From contig NW_022145599.1 in the NCBI RefSeq assembly GCF_000002235.5, positions 27,107,856 through 27,171,855 on the forward strand: DNA of 64,000 nt, in the 5' to 3' direction. This stretch comes from Strongylocentrotus purpuratus (lineage: Eukaryota; Echinodermata; Echinoidea; Camarodonta; Strongylocentrotidae). Below the pieces are notes generated by a model that was not told the DNA's origin, did not search any database, and was given only the letters and a program-made list of their open reading frames with translations. This document shows, in pieces, positions 22,808 through 32,735 of the stretch (the first letter of the stretch is position 1; each line of letters starts with the position of its first letter). Position numbers and translations under genes: made by a program.

Positions 22808-25020
22808 TTTATCTCCCTTCCTCTTTGACTTTCCTCCCTATCTGTTGCTCTCCTTTTCTCTGTCTCTGTTTCTCTTTTCACTGATTATCAAAGAATATCA
22901 AAATCTCATACCTTGGTGGAAAACTTGCAGAGTTCCCTAGCAGTCCATACTGGAGAAGATACAAGACTTCTGTGAGTGTTATTGGATCTTTTCGTTTAAA
23001 TATGGTTGGCACTTTTATCTTTGGTGAATCTACACTCTTTTCCGTGCTGCTGCCATTGTTTGCGATGTGGTTACCATTCATTTTTGGTGTATTCTCATTT
23101 AGAAACAATTTTGGTTGTTGCTGAAAATAAGAGAGAGAGAGAGAGAATTGTAAATACACATTTAAATGATGGCAATAAGATCTATTAAAGGTACTATGTC
23201 CCATTTGCAGGCCAAAAAATTAAAAGGTTAAATTCCAATGGCATTTGAAAGATAATACTAATTTAGAACTTCCCTAAAAAAGGTTGGGATTAAAAATGTC
23301 TTCAAGAGGGAAAATAACGACTATTAGTTGTCAAATCGACTTGAGAGCTGTAGAGCCAATAAGTAATAGTCTTGATTTTTAGACCATTGTACCGAATGGT
23401 CATACGTTTTATGCTACGCAAAGATTCAATCAGTTTAATTTTGGCCATCACAAGAAGTGGGTTATTGCTATAGACAAATGCTCATGTACCATTTACAGCT
23501 ATTTTATGTATGTTATTACCAAAGAAGAAAAAAATCCAGTTAGTCACTCAATAGTGTCTGACAGTGAAGTCTAGCATGTAAACGGGTTTCCTTGCATAAT
23601 TTGAATATTAGGACACTGCTAACGTTTAAATTTTAAAGATAGAACATATATGACATATTCATAATTCCTGCAAAGTTCTAGGGCAATTCCACGGTAACGG
23701 AAGGACACTCAGACAAGATTTTTGAACTTCAGGTTCATACTAAAAGAAATGTTTTATTAGTATGTATTAAACTATGGGGAACAAAATGTGTTTCAGTCAA
23801 GTGGAAAGCTTCATCAACTTCACAAAGTTTGGATAAACACTAATTAACTGGAAAAACCATGTCCATTTTTATGTCCTTCCGTTACCGAGATAATTAATAT
23901 GCACATTCTTAAACTACTTAACTATAATGACAATTTTTTTTGGGAGAATTAAAGGCACTTATATAGGTATTATATCTGTACTGTTTCACATCTTATACTA
24001 ATAAAACAGTTCTTTTAGTATGAACCTGAAGTTCAAAAATCTTGTTTGAGTGTCCTTCCGTTACCGTGGAATTGCCCTCTACAGAATTTGAGGTTGGCTG
24101 CAAAAGGGACATAGTACCTTTAAAATAGATCAATTGTGAAGAAAAAAAACAAATACAAATATTTAGTAGTAAAATGTAACATGAAGAAAGTAAAGAGACC
24201 TTGTTCATTCACAAGCAAGACATTTCAGTATCAATGAATTTTCATGTAACACTTGAAAGGTAGAGTAAAGAAGTACTTCTGAAAAATACATGATGATGTA
24301 ATTTTTTTGCCACGGTCCACACTCATAAAAAGACAGATAAATGAATGCTGATAGATAAGCAGATTGGTCAAGCTATGCAGCTTTTCTTACCATCTTCATC
24401 TTCTGAAAATAAACTTTCCTCTTCTTCCATTCTGCCGTTTCTTCTGCTGAGTATTTATGTTCGCGTTTGGGAGACGGCACTGCATCGCTGATGGTTTCTT
24501 CACGATTTACTGCCTGTTAACAGAGAAAAAAATATTAATGTTATGGTTAACCCTGCTTGAGTGACTACCTGGAAGGAAGACTATGTCTGAATTAATGATG
24601 GCAGTGTTTCTATCCACCCCTGTATTAAGCGAAGAACCTTTATGTTTTGTAAAAAGGACACATAGGTCTGCTAACTTCTTGTTTCCTTGATCAGTCTTAT
24701 GTAACGGTCTTTCTTTCCTGCCATATTTTGCTTGAGGCATCTAACTTGGAATAAAAACAGTATTTTGGTTGCCTTCCAAAACAAAATACTTAAAAAGCAA
24801 GGGTTGAGCACCACAACCTTTACTGTTTAGTTGTCATATGATTTACTAATCATATTTTTTTAATCAAATTAATATAAATTTATACCTGAGCAACAACTGT
24901 TTTTTCTTTCTTCTTCTGCTTCTTTCCTGAAGGTTCCTCCTCATCCTGTTTGGATGAAGTCACAATGGCAGCAGATTTACGCTTCCTGCTTGGCTTGGTT
25001 GAATTCTCTGCTACACCCAT
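13712..25020 (-). CDS. REXO5: DEDDh 3'-5' RNA exonuclease, REXO5/REX1-like
   Basis: Complete 13-exon gene. Exons on minus: 25020-24886, 24513-24391, 23120-22912, 22348-22225, 21640-21532, 21075-20831, 19702-19587, 19013-18875, 17569-17478, 16669-16517, 15512-15395, 14699-14589, 13912-13712. All junctions are GT/AG, all phases agree, and the sum is 1875 nt (624 aa plus TAA). The N-terminus is Lys-rich (KKQKKKEK) and probably nuclear or nucleolar. Residues about 145-190 carry the family block PPSWCKLLRVGKIKKVVFII. ExoI is GIDCEM (D312, E314), ExoII is GLENDLRALK (D395), and ExoIII is GHDSVEDA (H441, D446), so the DEDDh residues are all present. The family trims RNA 3' ends such as snoRNA and rRNA precursors. 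The REXO5 assignment rests on the block before the nuclease domain. The vertebrate C-terminal RRMs are not evident; the end is short (HVILMPGTTEM, then YPGNR). The start is the first Met whose downstream peptide looks like this family; an upstream in-frame extension falls in a MITE relic. Confidence 0.9.
14208..14372. mobile_element. short MITE, GGGxCCxGTTTCATAAA family
   Basis: About 165 bp in the last intron of the exonuclease gene. The left end is CCGGGGTCCTGTTTCATAAA; read inward from the right it is CCAGGGCCCTGATTCGTAAA. AT-rich and non-coding inside. Confidence 0.65.
16191..16490 (+). mobile_element. tRNA-derived SINE
   Basis: The head has an A-box-like TGGTTCATTAACTCG (from 16212) and a B-box-like GGTTCAAATCT (16248-16258), spaced as in a tRNA promoter. 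The body holds TTTGCCACTCTCCACCCAGG and GTAAATGGGTACC. The tail is a TTATTATTATCATTATT simple repeat. A truncated minus-strand relative is at 6279-6370. It lies in an exonuclease intron, antisense to that gene. Confidence 0.75.
18213..18350. mobile_element. short MITE next to exonuclease exon 8, first copy
   Basis: Left end TGGGACCTGTCTCATTACC, right end TTATAAGACGGGGCTCTGG, forming inverted ends with GTTGCAATTAATCGCAAC just inside. Its right two-thirds recur at 18409-18529, lacking the left end. That fits a later tandem duplication rather than a second insertion. Confidence 0.65.
18234..18541. repeat. about 174-bp tandem duplication including part of exonuclease exon 8
   Basis: Two units. 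The first runs from CAGTTGCAATTAAT (about 18234) through GCTCTGGTTTACCTTA to an exon-8-like stretch at 18362-18399 (GAGCTCTGAGATCATTCTCC, GTCCCTGTCCTACCAG). The second begins at CAGTTGCAATTAAT (about 18409) and runs to GCTCTGGTTTACCTTA (18541). Its exon part is the true exon 8 at 18875, now separated by the LINE at 18542-18866. Confidence 0.75.
18542..18866 (+). mobile_element. 5'-truncated LINE, C-terminal ORF2 remnant
   Basis: A plus-strand frame (to the stop at 18837-18839) reads FMGQITRKKGLENLVLTGEI, then GRRSRGRRRILWMDSLQKLL. This is the typical C-terminus of non-LTR retrotransposon ORF2 proteins. It ends in a GA-repeat tail (18850-18864). The left flank GGTTTACCTTAG and right flank GGTTTACCTTCAG form a target-site duplication of about 11 bp (TGGTTTACCTT). 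Only the last about 100 codons are present, as expected from 5' truncation. The clade was not assigned. Confidence 0.75.
19703..20830 (-). other. intron 6 of the exonuclease gene
   Basis: AT-rich intron between exons 6 and 7 with no bounded repeat or coding resemblance seen. Confidence 0.5.
22739..22804. repeat. (CT)n microsatellite
   Basis: Long CT run in the exonuclease intron between exons 3 and 4. Confidence 0.9.
23189..24119. mobile_element. TTAA-flanked inverted-repeat element
   Basis: TTAA lies on both sides (23185-23188 and 24120-24123). Left end AGGTACTATGTCCCATTTG, right end CAAAAGGGACATAGTACCT, giving inverted repeats of about 20 bp. The target and ends fit a piggyBac/Kolobok-type non-autonomous element. 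It is interrupted by a second element at 23681-24077. It lies in the exonuclease intron between exons 2 and 3. Confidence 0.8.
23681..24077. mobile_element. 397-bp nested inverted-repeat element
   Basis: Arms of about 85 bp: GGGCAATTCCACGGTAACGG at the left, CCGTTACCGTGGAATTGCCC at the right, continuing inward through GAAGGACACTC and CAGGTTCATACTAAAAGAA. TCTA flanks both sides (23677-23680 and 24078-24081), consistent with a 4-bp TSD. No coding frame; superfamily not assigned. Confidence 0.8.
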
Positions 25021-25125
25021 TTTACTTGATGTCAGCTTCAAAGATATAAGATTAGGAAAAGGAAAAAAAGTGAAGATTTCAATCACTTTGCCAGAAGAAG
25101 TGCAATTTGTTTTAAAATAAATTAG

Positions 25126-25409
25126 CGGACGATTTTTCCATTGGCGGTCTGCGGGTGTTGGGTTCTCGATCCACGCGCCGACAATGCGAAAAACAGAAAA
25201 TACCCCTAGTTCACTGTCTACTTTTATGGGTTGTCCGTCTCCCCAAGGATTAACGTTCACAACGTGTAACTTAGTGTGAAGTGCATCAAGGAGCATCATC
25301 GCTGAATCAGATTTTCGCATCGCCAAAGCGTGGACGCGTCTGTCCGCGTTTACGAAGACGATACTCGTTTATGACGAAAATCCTTATTCTCCGATCAGCG
25401 CCCCTACTG
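25126..25409. mobile_element. truncated MITE over the exonuclease 5' region
   Basis: Matches, block by block, the intact element at 30728-31172: TCTGCGGGT near 25155, CCTAGTTCAC, GTCTACTTTTA, GGGTTGTCCGTC, GCATCGCCAAAGCG, and the right terminus CAGCGCCCCTACTG ending at 25409. The left end is lost. It covers the sequence directly upstream of the exonuclease start codon (25020) and so probably supplies 5' UTR or promoter DNA. Confidence 0.7.
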
Positions 25410-26785
25410 CTAAACCCAGTACAATTAGGCCTATTCGCAAATCATAAACCGTGTCATCCGCTCCGGTTCCGTGTTCATATGAAATGCAGCTAGAATTATA
25501 TTATTATTCACTGATTAATGAGAAGAAATACTTCAAGATGGAATCACGATCGCATTAAAAGAGTGATTTTCACTCAAAGATCTAGAACATCTACACCTAG
25601 TTAGTTACTCGATTCATGGCTCATGCGTCATGACATGACATGCATGTCATGCATTTGTGTTTTCCACGTTTGCTCACACATTTCGTAATGTGTGGGACCA
25701 TTCTGGTAAAAACGATCGAAGTATTAACACGTCTCAATTTGTTACCGGGTACATAAAAACAAAAATAAACATACCATTTAAACGAAATCGTTGTTATTTA
25801 ACAGATGCATTATAGAACCATTCATGCCATGGGTTATCTGAACGTTAATCGATAAAATCTAAGCATTAAATGTAAATCATTAAATGTAAATGTGCGTCTG
25901 CTTACCCCTGCATGCGTGATTGAAATCCGTCGAAATGGAATTCTGACGTTGCCAATATAAATCTCCTTACAGATTTGTGCTGAGGTGTCGCGATGGGCTG
26001 AGTGCATGACCACAGAACATGAAAATACGGAATTTTACCGGGGAGAGCTCGAGAGAGGTAATTTATTACGGAGGCCCACATGTTTATATCGACAGCAGGG
26101 GCGGATCAATTGGGGGGGGGGGGGGGGGGGGGAGGCGAGGTGGCACACGGTATCATATCTCCCTCGACCTTTACATTAATTCAACTCACTAAACCTTTAT
26201 TTATTTATTTTTCATATTCGAATACATACAGTGGAAATAACTTACGGGTGGCAACTTTTCTTAAAAGCAAACGTTTGTGGTGAGAGTTTGTGGCCTTCAT
26301 GCTTATGATAGTGGCCTCATGCATGCAGTGCATCTTAATTGATTCTTTGACGTTCGGTTCTTCATATGAGAGTTAGTAACTCCATATGCATTTTAATTTA
26401 TGTGTGTGTATTCAGTTGTCACTCTTTATGTAAATCAATTATGCTATTATTTTTATTTGAATCAATAAATGCAGAAACATCTGATACAACCCCCCGGGCC
26501 CCCCCCCCCCCACCCCCAACAAAAAAATGAACATGAACATGTCACTTTGTACATGATACAAATTTCACATGGGCAAAAACAATAAGTGAAAATTCCCAAG
26601 GATATACGAATATACACACACAAAGGACAGACAATAACACACACACACACAAAAAAGAGACGAATAAAAAGGATTGTCATCTATGCCTGACGCACACAAC
26701 AAAAATATATTTCTTTCTTTAAATCTTGATTTAAAAATGAGTTCAAAGGTGCTCGATCATTATCTCCATAATCATAAAAATCAGT
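25410..26785. other. intergenic between divergent genes
   Basis: Spacer between the exonuclease (-) and NDUFA6 (+). It holds a G run at 26113-26132 just after GGGGCGGATCAATT, which looks like a lone hAT-type terminus (compare 45031 and 47286). It also has a C run near 26500 and a short CA tract near 26640. No gene was seen. Confidence 0.45.
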
Positions 26786-26793
26786 CCCTGTCT

Positions 26794-26954
26794 ATGGGCA
26801 AACTATTTAGACCTTCTTTGAGTTTGATGCCATTGATTTTATCAGTTTTAAATTGACTGTACATTTGCCCCCGTTTCCCTCATTTTGGTGGAGTAAACGT
26901 AAAGAGCACAATAAAGCCAAAAGCATAAAGCACAAAACTCCCCTCCCCCCAACT

Positions 26955-27007
<53 letters not shown>

Positions 27008-27046
27008 CTCTCTCTCTTTGGGGTCGGGCTAACCGGATCAAAGACA

Positions 27047-27112
<66 letters not shown>

Positions 27113-27899
27113 TTTGGGAGGAGGTGTTTTGGGGCTTTATGTTCTTTACATTTACTCCACAAAAGAGAGGAAAAAAGGGGCAAATACGCAGTCAATTTTA
27201 AACTGATAAAATCAATGGCATATCAAACTCAAAGAAGGTCTATATACCGTGTGAGTCAAAAAAAAGTTTACACCTAGAAAATTGCTAAGTATTTTTAAAA
27301 TCATCTATGAACAGTAAATTATTATACATCTCATGAAAGAGTGTTTTATCCCAAATCATTGTGTTCACGCTTGGATGAACAGGTGGCATTGTTTGCGAGA
27401 GTGCAAAAATCGACTTGCGCCAAAGTGATGCCTTCAGTATGTATTATGTTGGGATTAGCGGAGTGAGGGAATGAATTGAATGTATCAAATGAAATGCATT
27501 GCATATGTTTTTTTGCAAAGGGCAAAGTCACACACACCCACACACACGCGCACAAATTAATGTTCGTTGATATTTGATATTCGATATTTGATATGTGTGG
27601 CATGATTAATTTTGTTAGGGATGTTATTTGGATCTGCAAAGACCGAATTAATACCCAAATCCCAATTGTTTTATTCAAACATCACATAGGCAACTTTGGC
27701 GCAAGTCGATTTTTGCACTCTCACAAAAAATGTCTCCTGTTCATCCAAGCGTGAACACATACCACACAAAAATGGTACCAAATGATTTGGGATAAAACAC
27801 TCTTTCATAAGACATATAACAGTTTAATGTTCATCGATGAAATAATTAGCAATTTTCTAGGTGTAAACTTTTTTTTGACTCACTCTGTAGTTTGCCCAT
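26794..27899. mobile_element. foldback element with CT/GA core, interrupted
   Basis: The left arm (about 26794-26960) contains ATGGGCAAACTA, GACCTTCTTTGAGTTTGATG and TCAGTTTTAAATTGACTG. The right arm (about 27110-27246) carries the reverse complements, ending CTCAAAGAAGGTCTATA. The outermost arm bases TAGTTTGCCCAT reappear only at 27888-27899, because a 641-bp MITE has split the right arm. The centre is a CT run (26962-27017) facing a GA run (27059-27111). Confidence 0.75.
27247..27887. mobile_element. 641-bp MITE with TA target, Tc1/mariner-like
   Basis: Left end CCGTGTGAGTCAAAAAAAAG, and read inward from the right CAGAGTGAGTCAAAAAAAAG, followed by GTTTACACCTAGAAAATTGC in both arms. Arms run about 180 bp. 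TA flanks both ends (27245-27246, 27888-27889). No transposase frame. A TA target suggests Tc1/mariner mobilisation. Confidence 0.8.
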
Positions 27900-27949
27900 A
27901 GGGCCAGTAACTCGGCTGCGCTGCAAAAACGGTCATTTTTCTGTCTTTT

Positions 27950-28010
27950 ACCTTAACCCCTAACTCTAACCCTAACCCTAAACCTTATACCCTAACCATA
28001 AACCTGCAAA
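27950..28010. repeat. short telomere-like CCCTAA tract
   Basis: Degenerate tandem CCTAAC/CCCTAA units including CTAACCCTAACCCTAAACC. It is bracketed by the direct repeats GCTGCAAAAACGGTCA (27919) and CCTGCAAAAACAGTAT (28002). Confidence 0.65.
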
Positions 28011-28063
28011 AACAGTATATATCCCGGCCCCTCTCCGTATTTCTCTCTCCCCCCGCGCGTCCG

Positions 28064-28102
<39 letters not shown>

Positions 28103-28109
28103 GAAACCA

Positions 28110-28450
28110 TGAACTTTATAGTTATTTGTTTTATAGTACTTAAGCGCTTTTGACGCACATTTCTTGTATTAATTTACAATATTATATAACCAGGCTGTTT
28201 TTTTTTATTATTATGATCTGTTGCTTTGAGGGACCTGACTTTTGCAAGCTAGGCTTTTCTTAATTAGGTCGATCTCCTCGATCGTCTTTCTGTATTCACT
28301 AAAATGCATTATTGACTTGTTTTGATTATCGTAATTGTTCCTTTTTATATGTACTCTGTCACATGTAATAAATTTGTTAAATTGTATTACATTCAAGTTG
28401 TAAGAAAGACAAACTAAACTACTTGAAACTTGACAACTTGAACTTTTGAC
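28110..28450 (+). mobile_element. LINE 3' tail
   Basis: Contains ATATAACCAGGCTG, GACCTGACTTTTGCAAGCTA, TTTTCTTAATTAGGTC and TACTCTGTCAC, ending in AACTTGACAACTTGAACTT. The same blocks in the same order occur at 47335-47434 plus 48222-48312. No protein is left. The reading as a LINE 3' UTR comes from the tail and block pattern. Confidence 0.5.
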
Positions 28451-29417
28451 ATTCATCTACAATAATTCAGTGGAGGAGGGGCGAAGAGGGGGGGGGGGGT
28501 GGGGGGGGGGGGTTATGAATCATGCCTGCAGTGGTATATAGCTACGCCTAAATCATTATGAGGCCTACAGAAACAAAATGTTGTATTGCCCTTTGCGACC
28601 GACCCCAAAATCTTGAAATCCACGGTCGAATTTCTTTAATTTTGTTTACATTTTTTTTTACCGTTTATATCAGCCCAAAGAGGGACGGAAAAAAAAAAGA
28701 TTTCCGACCGACCAACCCATGTAATTTAAGTCGATACATAATCCAAATGAAAGAAAGTGGAGACCTTAGAAAAGCTGGGCTTGTAAGAGCAAGGTCCCCA
28801 TATAAAATAATCCATCAAGGTTTCACTTTTAAAAATGTTTCAAAGTTATCAAAATTACACATGATTGAATATGGGGGAAATATGTACAAAAGGGATAGCT
28901 TGAAATTTGAAAAGGAGAGGATGAAAATATATACAAAGGAATCGAGAGGAAAAAAGCAAACTGGAACGAGAAAAACAGAGAAAGAAGAAAGTTATAATGG
29001 TATTTGGTGTAAAGAAAAAGAAAAATAGAAGAGAGGAGGGGGGGGGGGTGGGTGGGGGGGGGGGAGAGAATGTGAAATGCTGACATTTATATTGAATAAT
29101 CAAACATAACAAAAACAAAAAGATAATGCACGTTATCAATAACAATTGATAAATTATTACCTAATATCATTTCTGGTGATATAATTTTTACGTTAATTGT
29201 CGACATAGTTACTCAATAAAGGGCTTGCAAGAACAACATCTTTTTTTTTTAGTGAGAGTCTGAGACAGATCATTGATATTCGATCGCGAGATTACCTATT
29301 TAATTGAAACACTTCAACTACACACTTCTAGACCATTTACTTCGCATCGATCACTACTGTACATAGTTCTACACGTTCGTACTAAATTGGCATCAATTCC
29401 CCTTTTAGCACATAAAC

Positions 29418-32400
29418 ATGGCGTCTATTAATCAAGCAGCTCGGGCTGCGGCTGTAGCCAGGCAAGTAAAGCCTTTTATGTCGAAGAATCCTGAAGAAGC
29501 CAGAGGAAGGGTGATACAGCTATATAAAGCTTGGTGGAGAGAAGTACCTCATGCAAGTAAGGATGGTCATATGATGTGAAGAATTATGAATTTGATCGAA
29601 AATGATGCGTTTGTTGCGTAAGGATTTGCCTCCCCGTTCATCGGGCATTTGACCAGCAGCTCCGCGGGCAGGATCGGGGTGGCGTGGGCCTGGTCATGGT
29701 CTCACCGCACCGTCTAACCTAGACGTTCGTTAGCCTCTTATTGGGGTAGGGTCGGCTCTCTCTTTAGAGACGGAAACCGTATATACACATTCCCTTGATA
29801 ACGCCACGGCCATTTCAGGTCGTAGCGTTTTGCCCCCAAAATCCCCCAAAATGTCATTTTACCTCATGCATTGATTATTTAAAATTAGGAGAAGGTAATA
29901 GTTATACTACATCGGTTCCACTTACCAACTTGACTGAAATAATCCGTTTAATGGTCCCTTTTAAGGAAATTATGGGTCAAAATCGATATCCATGTTGAAA
30001 TCTTGCAAGCCGTGTTAAACTCTCGCTGCGCACGGAGTCATCTAAATCAATCTCATCCCTTCTAGTCTAAGCCGAACGCAAAACAATTATGAAGGAAAAA
30101 CATCGATAACGCCATTACGAACGTGTAGATGGCGCACAGTTTTTCCTGCATAATCGTTTTGCGTTCGGCGTAGACTAGAAGGGATGAGATTGATTTAGAT
30201 GACTCCGTGCGCAGCGAGAGTTTAACACGGCTTGCAAGATTTCAACATGGATATCGATTTTGACCCATAATTTCCTTAAAAGGGACCATTAAACGGATTA
30301 TTTCAGTCAAGTTGGTAAGTGGAACCGATGTAGTATAACCTTCTCCTAATTTTAAATAATCAATGCATGAGGTAAAATGACATTTTGGGGGATTTTGGGG
30401 GCAAAACGCTACGACCTGAAATGGCCGTGGCGTTATCAAGGGAATGTGTATAGACGGTTTCCGTCTCTAAAGAGAGAGCCGACCCTACCCCAATAAGAGG
30501 CTAACGAACGAAAGAGACGGAAAATTTGGTCTACGTCTAACCCCACTCCAGCAAAGCATAGAGTCAATCAGTCAATGCTAATGCGTATTGACCTCTAGCG
30601 CTGAATACTTGCTGAGAGGCAGCAATTGCACACACTGCACACTATTGCTCACAAGCAAGTTTGACAGTCAGCTGACAGTACTAGACTACTCAGTAGACTC
30701 TAGACTCACAATTTGAATTTTCATTAGCAGTAGGGGCGCTGGTCCGAGAATGAGGATCGTCCTCATAAACGCAGACAAAAATAAGTACCGTCTGTATTTT
30801 CGAGGACGTTTTTTTTTCATCGGCGCTCTGCGGGTTTTGGGTTACCAAACGGCCAGCTGGCGATGCAAGAAATGGATTCCCTGTGGGAATATAACCCTAG
30901 TTCACCGTCTACTTTTAAGGGTTGTCCGTCTTCCTAAGGATTTATTGCTCATAATGTGAAAGTCTCTGTACAAAGTCAATGTAAAATACTTCAAGAAAAT
31001 CATCTGGGAATCCTTTTTTTTGCATCGCCAAAGCGCTGATCTGCCGATCTAAAATATGAAACGTCTGCGAAAATGCAGACGGTCCTCATTTTAGAGGACG
31101 CATCGGTCTGCGTTTACAAAGACGACCTCTTTTATGAAGACGATCCTTATTCTTGGACCAGCGCCCCTACTGATTAGGGGGTCTAGTCAAACATCGGTTT
31201 AAATAGTAAAAATTGTATTTAATTTTTAGCGAATTCAGTTGAGTTTTTTGTACAGTGGTGTTTGAAATGTTGAGAATCAACTGAACAGTTTTTAATACAC
31301 AGTCAGGCAGCCGGCAAGATAATGCAGCTACAAATGTGGTCTGTGTGGTCTATATTTCTATAAACCCTACATGTATGATGTAGATGTAGTCTATACCTAG
31401 ATTTCTAATGTGCTTCAATGTGTAATTATGTAATTTCTGTTTTCTTTTGCTTATCCTTCATTTAACAGTTCAACAGTATCAGCTAGACATATCTGTCAAA
31501 GAAGGAAGAAACAAGGTGAAGGAGATGTTCATGAAAAATGCACACATCAGGGATTACAGAGTCGTGGATATGTTAGTGATAAAGGTACATTTTACTATGT
31601 CTAAGACTCTAAGTAGCAAAATACCATTCATTATATATCATGAAATTGACAACATTTCCTCCCTCAAATCCTTTGTAATAACATTCTGTTTAATGTTCAT
31701 GTTACTATTCAGTGTGCTGTAAAATTGTAAATATTATTGTACATTTTCTTTCCTGTAGATGGAGCCCACATGTAAATTTGTGTGCAACATGTATGACAGC
31801 ATATGTTGCTCTTGTGCAATAGATATTTGAATTTATAGGTGTGATGTTTTTTAATGCATATTTTTAATGAATGATAAATAAATGTTCTGCTGCGGTGCTG
31901 CCCATATTCACATAACATTCAAAGTCAATATTGTGATTCAAAAGATGATTCCCATTTCCCAAAGATAATGTAGCATGTTCAGTGAAACTGCATTTGAAAA
32001 GAAAAATTATTAAAAAGTTATGTACTGAACTTATGCATCAAAATGTTTTTTTAAAATATAAATCAGATGAAAATAGAATAAGCTATTTGTGTTATTGATA
32101 TGTTAGCTTCAAACAAGTTTGTGTGACATAATTGCCTAAGCATTTTTTAACAGTTTTCCAATCTGAATTTATTTATCATCATAGCAGAACCGAAGACTAG
32201 TGCCTACATATCTGTGAGATGGCTACGTGTATACGGAACCTTCGAAAGAATAACCCATACCCAACTCTGTATTATACATGTACATGTATATTTGAATATA
32301 TGAATGACACTTTTTGTGGAGTTGGTTAAACTGGTAGCACAGACTAGTCTAGCTCCGAGACCCTTTTTATGTTCTTGCATGCTCATAAATGAATTAATAT

Positions 32401-32735
32401 CAACTATGATTTTTGCTATTTTTCAGTAAATTATTTGTTTATTTTTCCATTACTCATTTTCCAAACTGCTTTATAATAAACAATATCCTTCCGTTTTCTC
32501 TTCCTGTCTCTCGCTTTCTTTCCCATTCCATTTTTCTCCTCCCTTGGCTCTCTTCTGAACACTTCCACCACCCTGTCACTGCTCTCCACCCTACTCCCCA
32601 TTACAGGGAAAGATGGAATTAGAAGAAACAATCAAGGTCTGGAAGCAGAGAACCCACGTCATGCGCTACTTCTACGAATCAGAGCGACCAGCACAAACAG
32701 ACTTCCTCAGCAAATTCTATTCGGGAAAGGAATGA
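29418..32735 (+). CDS. NDUFA6: NADH dehydrogenase (ubiquinone) 1 alpha subcomplex subunit 6
   Basis: Complete three-exon gene: 29418-29556, 31469-31584, 32607-32735, with GT/AG junctions and phases 1 and 0, totalling 384 nt (127 aa plus TGA). The protein is [16 protein letters not shown], then [67 protein letters not shown] and [10 protein letters not shown]. This matches vertebrate NDUFA6 almost end to end. It is a LYR-family accessory subunit of mitochondrial complex I that binds the mitochondrial acyl carrier protein in the matrix arm. The LYR triplet reads LYK here (residues about 35-37), a conservative change. There is no cleavable presequence, as usual for the family. Intron 1 holds a large palindrome and a MITE. 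Confidence 0.95.
29724..30510. repeat. 787-bp near-perfect palindrome in NDUFA6 intron 1
   Basis: The left arm 29724-30101 and right arm 30139-30510 are reverse complements at roughly 98 percent by eye, around a 37-bp spacer. The outer ends are CGTTCGTTAGCCTCTTATTG and its complement; the inner ends are AAAACAATTATGAAGGAAAA-like. A 6-bp length difference (near 29898) and a few substitutions separate the arms. The outer sequence recurs at 48836-48900, so the arms derive from a dispersed family. Mirror open frames in the two arms share one peptide and are not separate genes. Confidence 0.9.
30728..31172. mobile_element. intact MITE with CAGTAGGGGCGCTGG ends
   Basis: 445 bp with long inverted ends: CAGTAGGGGCGCTGGTCCGA at the left and CAGTAGGGGCGCTGGTCCAA read from the right, continuing GAATGAGGATCGTC / GAATAAGGATCGTC. 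ATTAG flanks both sides (30723-30727 and 31173-31177), a 5-bp TSD. Non-coding; superfamily not assigned. A truncated relative lies at 25126-25409. Confidence 0.85.
31585..32606 (+). other. intron 2 of NDUFA6
   Basis: AT-rich intron ending in a long pyrimidine tract (about 32487-32600) before the acceptor CATTACAG. It contains the palindrome TATACATGTACATGTATA near 32273. No bounded element was seen. Confidence 0.55.

Noticed and set aside
25021-25326. N-terminal extension of the exonuclease frame
   Set aside because: The frame is open but the DNA is a MITE relic, so the Met at 25020 is preferred. Kept as a finding about the promoter instead.
28558-29028. 156-aa plus-strand frame
   Set aside because: Lys/Arg/Glu-rich and A-rich, with no family resemblance; it sits between a LINE tail and the NDUFA6 promoter. 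Likely chance.
29795-30439. Two similar 65-67 aa frames on opposite strands
   Set aside because: They are the same DNA in the two arms of the palindrome, with no start context or family resemblance.
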